From Desulfobacterales bacterium (GTDB lineage: Bacteria; Desulfobacterota; DSM-4660; Desulfatiglandales; Desulfatiglandaceae), in assembly GCA_022013615.1 (NCBI GenBank), contig JAKLQB010000056.1, positions 1 through 13,257 of the forward strand: DNA of 13,257 nt. Reading direction: 5' to 3'. The notes beneath the pieces were generated by a model. It saw only the letters and a program-made list of their open reading frames with translations, had not been told where the DNA came from and ran no database searches. Position 1 is the first letter of the stretch, and every line of letters starts with the position of its first letter. Of this stretch, positions 1-6,322 are shown one piece after another. The position numbers and the translations under genes were made by a program.

Positions 1-96
1 AAATAATCCTGTTCTAAGGTGACAGTAACCAACGGACTCGAACAGACAGGGCCCTCCGTCCTCTCACCCTTGAAGATCCTCAGAACAGGATTATTT
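1..96. repeat. 15-bp perfect inverted repeat flanking a 66-bp spacer
   Basis: Positions 1-15 (AAATAATCCTGTTCT) are the exact reverse complement of 82-96. The inner flanks 16-22 and 64-71 pair almost perfectly as well (AAGGTGA against AAGGGTGA), leaving a 10-base one-sided insert at 72-81. The left arm starts at the first base of the window, so the true repeat may be longer. It lies about 120 bp beyond the stop of the last operon gene. It could be a small intergenic repeat or a transcript-end hairpin; there is no U tract on the minus strand that would make it a standard terminator. Confidence 0.6.
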
Positions 97-146
97 GCGG
101 AAACGTCTCCTTGGCTTTTCATTGTCCGCTCAACTTAATCAGTAGT

Positions 147-198
147 GGGGCACAGAACCCTTCAGACCATACTACACAGCCTGAGGGGCCTGTGCCCC
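147..198 (-). terminator. Strong hairpin 20 bp after the last operon gene; possible 3' end
   Basis: A 9-bp perfect outer stem (GGGGCACAG at 147-155 with CTGTGCCCC at 190-198) continues through a small internal loop into an 8-bp inner stem (158-165 with 181-188, one G-U pair). The loop is about 15 bases. It starts 20 bp after the gamma-subunit stop, where a terminator or mRNA-stabilising hairpin would be expected. On the minus strand the base after the stem is not U-rich (it reads ACTACTGATT), so intrinsic termination is uncertain. The rest of 1-218 contains no gene I can support. Confidence 0.45.
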
Positions 199-218
199 GG
201 AGGGGGAAGAGGGTATTA

Positions 219-752
219 CTAATTCACATAATCATAGCCAATCTGAAATGCCTTCCGGTTCCGGTCATGGAATTTCGGGATGATGTGCAGAAGGCTTTCC
301 AGGACAACATCTTTTTCTAATCCTTCGATAATCCTGGCTATGGCCCCGAGTACGAGTGTATTGGCAAAGAGCGGGTTATCAAAGTTCTTCATGGATAGCT
401 CTTTGGCAGGAAACGCCTTCTGAGTGCATTTCAGGCTTTCATCTGTTTTTTCAACGAACGCCGGATCATAGATGATGACACCATCATCAGGCACGGTATC
501 CTTGAATCTTTCATAAGCGGAGCTTGACAGGGCCACAAAATAGTCCGGGGTCTCACACATGGGGCTATCAATGACTTCTTTTGACAGCACTACCTGGCTT
601 CTCACATACCCGCCGCGCATCTCCGTACCATGACTTTTGAGCATGGTAACACGCAGACCCTGCTTGACGCCCGTCTCTCCTATGATCTGGCCTAATCTGA
701 CCACACCCTGTCCACCAAACCCACTTGCAACTATTTCGATTCTATCTTTCAT
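219..752 (-). CDS. 2-oxoacid:ferredoxin oxidoreductase, gamma subunit
   Basis: Gamma (catalytic domain III) subunit of a pyruvate/2-oxoglutarate/ketoisovalerate-type ferredoxin oxidoreductase, a cytoplasmic enzyme that turns a 2-oxoacid plus CoA into acyl-CoA, CO2 and reduced ferredoxin. The 177-residue length fits a separate KorC/PorG-like chain. The N-terminus has the family GFGGQGVVRLG motif (residues 11-21), followed by HGTEMRGGYVRSQVVLS (41-57), typical of this domain. The ATG overlaps the TGA of the beta gene as ATGA (749-752), so translation is probably coupled. It is the last gene of the operon, before the hairpin at 147-198. The family assignment is firm; the oxoacid used is not identifiable. 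Confidence 0.92.
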   Translation of the reverse strand: MKDRIEIVASGFGGQGVVRLGQIIGETGVKQGLRVTMLKSHGTEMRGGYVRSQVVLSKEVIDSPMCETPDYFVALSSSAYERFKDTVPDDGVIIYDPAFVEKTDESLKCTQKAFPAKELSMKNFDNPLFANTLVLGAIARIIEGLEKDVVLESLLHIIPKFHDRNRKAFQIGYDYVN

Positions 753-1597
753 AGCGTCCCTGTCCTCCTGATTTTCTCGACTGTTTCAAGCACGAGTTCC
801 TGGAATTCAGGCCTTGAATTACTGACATCGTGCCATATTCCACAGGCCCAGAAGGTGTTCTCTTTTTCCTGGCCCAGGGGAGCTGCATGTTCCTTAAACC
901 ACCTGTAAATATTCACTTGATTCCTCGATCCGAGTTCGGTCGAGCCAAAGTTGGTGGGGCAGGGGTAGGGCATATGCACCAAAGAGAAACCCTTATTGAG
1001 AATTGCCTTCTTTACTGTTTCAACGGCCCAGGCCCCATCCATGGCCACGTGGCGGGCAAGAAATGTGGCGCCGGCCCCTTTCAGTATCTCTAATACGTCC
1101 ATGGTTTCGCTCATCAGGTTTTGCTCGAACATCCCATATGGACTGCTGTCAGTATGACTACCCTGGGGTGTCGTCCAGCCAAACTGTCCACCGGTTGATT
1201 GGTAACCAAGGTTGTCGTTGACAATAACGGTCATATCGGCATTACACCGGGCAGCATGGATAAGGTGGGTCAGGCCGATGCCAAAGGCATCCCCATCGCC
1301 AACGGTCAAAATAATTTTCTTCTCCGGTGGCAGGGCAATGCGCAGTCCTCTTGCTATGGCATAAGCTCTGCCGTGGGTGCCTGCAAATCCATCCCCCTTC
1401 CAGGTTGCGAATGTCTGGCGGCCAGCGCATCCAATGGATGTTCCCCAGACAATATCCGCTATTTCCAGTTTGAGTTCCTTGATTGCCTGGACCACAATCT
1501 TATGGTTCATGCCTAATCCGCAGCCGGAACATGCCGTGCTGGGAATCTTCCTGGAACGCAAGTACTTCGATTTGATTTCACTCGCTCTATATTCCAT
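749..1597 (-). CDS. 2-oxoacid:ferredoxin oxidoreductase, beta (TPP-binding) subunit
   Basis: Beta subunit, carrying thiamine diphosphate and one [4Fe-4S] cluster. The four expected cluster cysteines are visible: Cys23 and Cys26 (ACSGCG), Cys57 (SIGCAGR) and Cys213 (PYPCPT). The TPP/Mg motif runs from GDGDAFGIG (100-108) to VNDNLGYQSTGGQ (126-138). The second half has the DNxxYxxTGxQ pattern that I associate with pyruvate-type PorB, rather than the NNxxYGMTGGQ of Kor/Vor-type beta chains. The alpha chain, by contrast, looks Kor/Vor-like, so substrate preference is open. Length 282 is normal. The start ATG directly follows the alpha stop (TAGATG), and its end overlaps the gamma start, so the three subunits form one tightly coupled unit. 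Confidence 0.94.
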   Translation of the reverse strand: MEYRASEIKSKYLRSRKIPSTACSGCGLGMNHKIVVQAIKELKLEIADIVWGTSIGCAGRQTFATWKGDGFAGTHGRAYAIARGLRIALPPEKKIILTVGDGDAFGIGLTHLIHAARCNADMTVIVNDNLGYQSTGGQFGWTTPQGSHTDSSPYGMFEQNLMSETMDVLEILKGAGATFLARHVAMDGAWAVETVKKAILNKGFSLVHMPYPCPTNFGSTELGSRNQVNIYRWFKEHAAPLGQEKENTFWACGIWHDVSNSRPEFQELVLETVEKIRRTGTL

Positions 1598-2773
1598 CTA
1601 CCACGCCTCCAATATCCAGCCCTTTCGACTAAGGGGTTCATTGTTGAGAAGTTTTTCAAAGGTTTCGATCAAATCCGGCACAGTGGGCAGATCCCCGCAG
1701 CTCCCTAAGAAATGAACTTCGGAATCCTTTGGAACCGCACGCTGGACCTCACGAACAAGCTCTCCGTCCCAGTTCAGTTCTACCGATAAGTATTTGGTTG
1801 CCCTGGTGAAGTGCTCGTCCGGGAAAGGCCACAGGTTGATTAGCCGAAGGGCACCCACCTTGAGGCCATTGCCCCGTGCTTTGATAACTGCTGTATTCAC
1901 AACACGGGATGGGGTCCCGTATGACACCACGACCAGGTCAGGATCATCATCCATGAATTTCTTTTCATAATGATGGTTGAAAAGATCCCTGTGATTGCGC
2001 ACCTTGTAGATCAACCTGTAGGCGTGCTTGTGGTGTGCCTCAACCTCTTCAATATCATACCCCTCTAACGTCGGCGTCCAATCAGAGCAGAGTGCCCCGG
2101 TATCATGACCTAGAACAACGGGCGGGATATCAAGCTCATCTGTAAAGGGATAGAACTCAGGCCCCTGGCAGACCTTCCTGGGCCAGACACGGAAGCCCAG
2201 TTCCTTCATCTCATCCTCGGTTTCAGGCACGCTTATATCCTCAAACCCGTCGGTGATGAGCTGATCCGCCAGCACCGTGACCGGCATGCGGAATCTTTCT
2301 GACAGATAGAATGCCTCAACCGTCATGGCCATGCACTCCTGAGCGGAATTGGGCGCCAGGCAGATGGTCTCAAAATTACCCCCTTGAGTGGGATAGCGCA
2401 TTAAATAAAATTCCCCCTGTCCCGGTGCCCCTGTGATGCCGCTTACCGGACCCACGCGGCCTGAATTTAGGACAACTACCGGTGTTTCACAGCCAAGGGC
2501 CCAGCCGTAAGGGTCCGCATAAAGGATAAATCCCGGGCCTGATGTCGCGGTCATGGCCTTGAGACCTCCGAGAGAGGCCCCAATGCACATGTGGAGGGCA
2601 GCGCACTCATCTTCGGCCTGAAGGTAAACCCCTCCCTCCTGCGGCAACCGGAGACTCATGGCCTCGGCTAATTCCGTGGCCGGAGTGATGGGGTAACCAG
2701 AAAAGAACCGGCATCCTGCCAAGATCGCCCCTTCAGTTATTGCAAAATTTCCTGTTTCCAAAAACCTTTTCAT
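1598..2773 (-). CDS. 2-oxoacid:ferredoxin oxidoreductase, alpha subunit
   Basis: Alpha subunit, containing the pyrimidine-binding TPP domain and the CoA/oxoacid-side domain of a Kor/Vor-type enzyme. The N-terminus reads GNFAITEGAILAGCRFFSGY (8-27), with the family GYPITP at 26-31. It continues with QAEDECAALH (52-61) and ATSGPG (76-81), and a C-terminal transketolase-like domain follows from about residue 270 (VVVSYGTPSRVV). The 391-residue length is normal for KorA/VorB-like chains. An AGGAGGT ribosome site precedes the ATG by 7 bases, 19 bp after the upstream flavoprotein stop. There is no gamma fusion. The alpha-beta-gamma order and tight packing support one enzyme. The substrate could be 2-oxoglutarate, a branched or aryl oxoacid, or something specific to this pathway. 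Confidence 0.94.
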   Translation of the reverse strand: MKRFLETGNFAITEGAILAGCRFFSGYPITPATELAEAMSLRLPQEGGVYLQAEDECAALHMCIGASLGGLKAMTATSGPGFILYADPYGWALGCETPVVVLNSGRVGPVSGITGAPGQGEFYLMRYPTQGGNFETICLAPNSAQECMAMTVEAFYLSERFRMPVTVLADQLITDGFEDISVPETEDEMKELGFRVWPRKVCQGPEFYPFTDELDIPPVVLGHDTGALCSDWTPTLEGYDIEEVEAHHKHAYRLIYKVRNHRDLFNHHYEKKFMDDDPDLVVVSYGTPSRVVNTAVIKARGNGLKVGALRLINLWPFPDEHFTRATKYLSVELNWDGELVREVQRAVPKDSEVHFLGSCGDLPTVPDLIETFEKLLNNEPLSRKGWILEAW

Positions 2774-2792
2774 ATCAGAAACCTCCTATATC

Positions 2793-4442
2793 TCATGCAG
2801 TTACTTCTATGACATCTATTGCAAAGTCAGGACAGGCAAAATAGCACGTGAAGCAGCCGACGCACCAGTCCGAGGACTTGACCTCCTCTGGTCTATAACC
2901 TTTGGCATTAAAAAAATCAGCAGGGCCAAAAGTGCCTACATCGCAGACTTCCGCGCAATAACCGCATTCTTTGCAGAATTCAATATTCAAAATAACCTCG
3001 AATTTCCTGGCATCGCAATTCAGGCAACGGCCGGATTCTGCCGTAATTTGCTCGTCCGTTAATCCCAGTTCAGCCTGGTCAAACCCTGAGATTCTTTCCC
3101 ACGGTTTTAGAATCGCCATATCGAGCCGGGGCTTCGCATCCAACACGAAATCAGGCAGGAGGACTTCTTCTTCAGGTGCGGCCAGTACTTCATCAATGTT
3201 TCCGTCGCCACCCAAATATTGATCAATGGCCGTAGCCGCTTTCCTCCCATGAGCCATGGCGCCGATGATCGAATCAGGACCACTAACCACATCCCCACCG
3301 GCAAAAACACCTTCCTCGTCCGTAGCAAGATCTGTTTCTGCAACCGCAATGCGACCACCAGAAGTATTAATATTCTTCAATCCTTCTACAAAGCCGAGGT
3401 CTGCTGCCTGGCCTATAGCTAAAATGATATGATTCGCGTCCACCTTAGAGGTGACCCCCTCCTCGTATGTAGGATTGAAGTTTCCCGCTTTATCGAAGAC
3501 AGAGGTGCACTTGATCAGCCCGAGCCCGGTAGCCGTTTCGTCTCCTAAAACCTTTTTTGGCCCCCAGGAATTGTTGATCAAGACGCCTTCCTCTTCAGCC
3601 CGGGCAACTTCCCACTCATGTGCGGGCATTTCTTCTCTTTTTTCCAGACAAAAAAGATGGACATTCTTTGCTCCCATCCTCTTGGCCGTAAGAGCCACGT
3701 CAATTGCCACGTTGCCGCCGCCGACCACGATCAGGTCTCCCTTGAAATCAAACGCTTTTCCGAGCCCAACGTCTCTCAAAAAATCCCATCCCCAGAGGAC
3801 GCCTTCTTTTGCAGCACCTTCTAAGGGAATCTTAGCGCTCCCGTTGGCCCCGCTCGCCACAAAGACCGCATCAAAATCCTTTTTGAGCTCATCTAAGGTG
3901 ATGTCTTTTCCAATGACGGTGTCCCCTTTAAACGTTACACCCCACTCTAAGATGTCATTGATGTCCTTATCCAGCCTCTCTTCAGGCAGTCTGTAATTGG
4001 GTATCCCGTAACGCATGGTGCCGCCCGGTTTGGGAAAGGCATCAAAAAGTGTCACCTCATGCCCTTTGGTCACAAGATAATACGCGGCCGTCAGGCCCGC
4101 GGGACCGGACCCTACGACAGCCACCTTCTTGCCAGTCTTGGCGGCCACCTTCTTGTTTTTCTTCCATACGTCCCCCCCCTTGTCCACTGCAGCACGTTTA
4201 ATCGCACGAATGGCAATGGGTTCTCCAAACTGCTTGTACGCGCATACATCTTCGCAGGGAGCGAAACAGGCATCCGCGCATACGGTTGGAAGAGGCAGCT
4301 TCTCTCTTAAAACGGCCACGGCCTCGTCATATTTCCCGTCTCTCACAGCTCGTATGTACCTCGGCACGTCCACACCGGCCGGACAGGCCTCCGTACAACG
4401 CGGAACAATGAAATCACTTCTCCGAACAGGTTTTAGGTCCAT
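2793..4442 (-). CDS. GltD-like FAD/NAD(P) oxidoreductase fused to two ferredoxin clusters
   Basis: An iron-sulfur flavoprotein likely to shuttle electrons between ferredoxin and NAD(P)H for the 2-oxoacid oxidoreductase encoded downstream. Residues 16-67 are the GltD-type N-terminal cluster region, with Cys16, 20, 55, 59, 63 and 67 and the motif CPAGVDVPRYI. A Rossmann FAD site follows (GSGPAG, 111-116), then a second dinucleotide site (GGGNVA, 241-246) and the FAD-contacting GGDV (382-385). An extra CLNC pair lies at 473-476. The C-terminus adds two CxxCxxCxxxC motifs (490-500 and 527-537), standing in for the PorD/KorD-like ferredoxin subunit that is otherwise absent from this cluster. Length 549 exceeds plain GltD (about 470) because of this tail. 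The start is ATG with GAGGAGGG ten bases upstream. First gene of an operon with a sigma-54 promoter. Whether it uses NADH or NADPH, or bifurcates electrons, is not readable. Confidence 0.9.
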   Translation of the reverse strand: MDLKPVRRSDFIVPRCTEACPAGVDVPRYIRAVRDGKYDEAVAVLREKLPLPTVCADACFAPCEDVCAYKQFGEPIAIRAIKRAAVDKGGDVWKKNKKVAAKTGKKVAVVGSGPAGLTAAYYLVTKGHEVTLFDAFPKPGGTMRYGIPNYRLPEERLDKDINDILEWGVTFKGDTVIGKDITLDELKKDFDAVFVASGANGSAKIPLEGAAKEGVLWGWDFLRDVGLGKAFDFKGDLIVVGGGNVAIDVALTAKRMGAKNVHLFCLEKREEMPAHEWEVARAEEEGVLINNSWGPKKVLGDETATGLGLIKCTSVFDKAGNFNPTYEEGVTSKVDANHIILAIGQAADLGFVEGLKNINTSGGRIAVAETDLATDEEGVFAGGDVVSGPDSIIGAMAHGRKAATAIDQYLGGDGNIDEVLAAPEEEVLLPDFVLDAKPRLDMAILKPWERISGFDQAELGLTDEQITAESGRCLNCDARKFEVILNIEFCKECGYCAEVCDVGTFGPADFFNAKGYRPEEVKSSDWCVGCFTCYFACPDFAIDVIEVTA

Positions 4443-4525
4443 AATGAAGTATCCCTCCTCAAAATTAACTGATAACCATCCCGTGAATGAAAAATATAAA
4501 TATTGAACTGTTGAACCATCTATAT

Positions 4526-4541
4526 AGCAAAGATAATGCCA
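4526..4541 (-). promoter_or_regulatory. Sigma-54 (-24/-12) promoter of the oxoacid oxidoreductase operon
   Basis: Read on the minus strand the site is TGGCATTATCTTTGCT, with GG and GC separated by exactly 10 bases as in the consensus TGGCACN5TTGCW. The predicted start of transcription is near 4515, giving a leader of about 73 bases before the ATG at 4442. Upstream at 4666-4680 lies a motif shared with the other sigma-54 promoter in this window, and the cluster encodes its own sigma-54 activator. This site and its upstream motif are the main content of the 300-bp gene-free stretch 4443-4742. Confidence 0.8.
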
Positions 4542-4665
4542 GCAACTGGGAAGCAGTGTTATGAAGTTGGTAAATTTGCATCCCTATATGCTTGAATTAT
4601 AGATGAAAAAAAATTTGGTTCGGCTACCTTCTGTGATGATCGTTAAGTAAAAAGCTGTCTTAATA

Positions 4666-4722
4666 TTCGGTCATGTCCGGTTTTTCATACAGATGAAGGC
4701 CGCACGCAGTTCATTATCCGGA
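4666..4722 (-). promoter_or_regulatory. Candidate activator (UAS) site upstream of the 4526-4541 promoter
   Basis: Positions 4666-4680 read TTCGGTCATGTCCGG on the plus strand, an imperfect inverted repeat with CGG and CCG half sites. The stretch 4666-4690 matches 9677-9701, upstream of the other sigma-54 promoter, at 19 of 25 positions. A further TCCGGA half site is at 4717-4722. The main site is about 160 bp upstream of the predicted start, a normal distance for a sigma-54 enhancer. Binding by the regulator at 9712-11280 is inferred. Confidence 0.6.
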
Positions 4723-4742
4723 ATGCACTGTTTAGGAACCTC

Positions 4743-6194
4743 TTAAGTCTTCGTCTTTTCCCAGGTAGCCAGTCGGGCCATCTGGATAAATCTGGCGGAA
4801 TCCATGAACAGTTCTGTCATCCCGGCTAATTGATCCACAGTCAGACCTTTTTCCATTAGATAGGCTAAATACGTGAATGAATCCTTGGCGCCATAACCCA
4901 CGTGATGAAGTCCTAAAACCTTTCCTGAATCTGCGTCGTAAATCATTTTTTGGAACCCGGTCTTTTCGGGATAGAGATGCCCCATGATCATCATCCTCTC
5001 GGCCATGGGCGTAACCCCGGGCTTGCGGGCATCTGCGATGCCTAATTTCAGTACACTGGCGTGCTCGCATTGCTCTTTGGCCTGTTTTTCCGTCAAACCG
5101 ACACAGCAGATTTCGTATGTAGAATGTAGCTGGTCAGGGCAAAAACCTAACTTGAGTTCAGATTTCTGACCCAAAATATTTCGGGCCGCTGTAATGCCGC
5201 TTTTCCTGGCCTTCCATTGTTCCATGGGAGGACCGATCACATCACCCGCAGCATATATGCCAGGGACATTAGTTTCCATGCGACCGTTGACCTTTATTTC
5301 CGAATTCGGACCTAACGCTACCCCTAAGTGACGGACAATTTCAGAGTTAGGAACCATCCCAGTGGCCATAAATACAGCATCCACATCCACCGCCCAATCT
5401 TTATCTCCCTTTCGAAGATGTACAGATTGGACCCGATCTTCACCTAAAACCTCAACTACTTCCGTCTCTTGAAAGAGGCTCATCCCACGTTCGACCATTC
5501 CCCGGATAACATATTGCCGGACCTCATGGTCTAAGAACGGATAAAAGGGGACCTGGTCCATCAATGTGGTTTCACAACCGCAGGCATTAAAAAAGGAGGC
5601 ATAAGGAGTCCCCACCTTGGATGCCCCCACCACTAAAATCCGTTCAGGTTCATAGTCCAGCTCTTCCACTAAGGTAGCATGAGTGAAAACACCCTTTAAG
5701 TCGGTACCAGGGATAGAAGGAATTCTAGGTCGGGCACCTGTAGCCACGACCACCGCCTTAGTCCTGATTTTTCTCTCGCCCACCCGTACCAGATGGGGGG
5801 TAATAATCTCGGCCTTTTGTCTTAGGATATAATCCACGCCCCGAACTCTGGCACCCAACTCGATGCCTCCATAGGTTTTCTCCCTCTTGGCTTTGAACAG
5901 ATCGATAATGGGTAAAATAGCAACCTTACTGTCGAATTCAGGCCACCAGAGTTTACCGGCAAACTGGCGTGAAAAATCGAGTTCAACCGCACAGTCATAG
6001 AAGAGGTGGTGCGTATAGCAGGCATTCTTGGGACACTTTCCGCCAAGATGATCATCCTGGTCCACAATCAAGGCCTTTCCACCCTGGCTTTTCATAAAAA
6101 GTGCGCCAATGTGTCCTGCCCCGCCACCACCAATAAATACGGCATCATATTCAAAGTCAGATGAGTCAGATTTTCTCTTCATTCCCATGTCCAA
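4743..6194 (-). CDS. 2-KPCC-like flavin disulfide oxidoreductase (possible reductase/carboxylase)
   Basis: FAD-dependent pyridine nucleotide-disulfide oxidoreductase. Seen: FAD motif GGGGAG (22-27), redox pair Cys54/Cys59 in GGKCPKNAC, NAD motif VVGASKVG (188-195), GDVIG (317-321). The usual C-terminal HPTxxE base is absent. The corresponding stretch is TELFMDSARF (460-469), preceded by HHVGYGAKDSF (430-440). These features, with GVFTHATLVEELDYEP (168-183) and KARKSG (328-333), match 2-ketopropyl-CoM oxidoreductase/carboxylase, which reductively cleaves a thioether and carboxylates the product. Against Xanthobacter 2-KPCC as I recall it, Phe501 is kept (Phe463) but His506 is Arg468. Sulfonate-binding Arg365 is kept (Arg330), but Arg56 is His28. 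Asp213 ends the second NAD strand, suggesting NADH. Numbering starts from the TTG at 6194; the ATG at 6188, ten bases after AAAAGG, is the likelier start. Last gene of the tct operon. Substrate unknown; plain dihydrolipoamide dehydrogenase or mercuric reductase is unlikely. Confidence 0.85.
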   Translation of the reverse strand: MDMGMKRKSDSSDFEYDAVFIGGGGAGHIGALFMKSQGGKALIVDQDDHLGGKCPKNACYTHHLFYDCAVELDFSRQFAGKLWWPEFDSKVAILPIIDLFKAKREKTYGGIELGARVRGVDYILRQKAEIITPHLVRVGERKIRTKAVVVATGARPRIPSIPGTDLKGVFTHATLVEELDYEPERILVVGASKVGTPYASFFNACGCETTLMDQVPFYPFLDHEVRQYVIRGMVERGMSLFQETEVVEVLGEDRVQSVHLRKGDKDWAVDVDAVFMATGMVPNSEIVRHLGVALGPNSEIKVNGRMETNVPGIYAAGDVIGPPMEQWKARKSGITAARNILGQKSELKLGFCPDQLHSTYEICCVGLTEKQAKEQCEHASVLKLGIADARKPGVTPMAERMMIMGHLYPEKTGFQKMIYDADSGKVLGLHHVGYGAKDSFTYLAYLMEKGLTVDQLAGMTELFMDSARFIQMARLATWEKTKT

Positions 6195-6205
6195 TAAACC
6201 TTTTC

Positions 6206-6236
6206 AGATTTGGCCCTGCTCTAAAAAACCAAATCT
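6206..6236. repeat. 8-bp inverted repeat next to the 2-KPCC-like gene's ribosome site
   Basis: AGATTTGG at 6206-6213 pairs with CCAAATCT at 6229-6236 around a 15-base loop. In the minus-strand transcript the stem ends directly before GAAAAGG, the ribosome site of the flavoprotein gene. It could modulate translation of this last gene of the operon. Short and AT-rich, so it may be incidental. Confidence 0.35.
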
Positions 6237-6244
6237 TCTATTTT

Positions 6245-6308
6245 GTTTAGGGGTTCAAAGGTTCAGATCTCGGCTAAACCCTAAACCCTTGAACCTTGAA
6301 CCCTAAAC
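6245..6308. repeat. Imperfect inverted repeat between tctC and the 2-KPCC-like gene
   Basis: The left arm 6245-6266 and right arm 6288-6308 are reverse complements except for two single-base bulges, with a 21-base loop. The arms are built from GTTCA and CCCTAAAC units. The 15-mer GGGTTCAAAGGTTCA (6251-6265) differs by one base from 8869-8883 in the tctB-tctA gap. The two sites therefore look like copies of one small intergenic repeat family, possibly a mRNA-stabilising or processing hairpin within the operon. There is no T tract typical of a terminator. Confidence 0.6.
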
Positions 6309-6322
6309 CCATGAGCGGTTTC

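Noticed and set aside
3451..3996. 181-codon plus-strand open frame
   Set aside because: It lies entirely antisense to the well-supported GltD-like gene, has Ser/Pro/Lys-rich composition of a frame shadow and no recognisable domain.
4606..4628. Rho-independent terminator after the 2-KPCC-like gene (T8 run on the minus strand)
   Set aside because: The preceding sequence forms only a 3-bp GGT/ACC stem, far too weak; the T run is probably part of an AT-rich spacer between the activator site and the promoter.
4743..6194. Dihydrolipoamide dehydrogenase or mercuric reductase identity
   Set aside because: The C-terminal HPTxxE catalytic base of those enzymes is missing, with Phe at the His position, and there is no MerA-type metal-binding domain or C-terminal Cys pair.
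6275..6310. Telomere-like CCCTAAA units
   Set aside because: Three scattered copies only, explained as part of the right side of the inverted repeat at 6245-6308; no tandem array.
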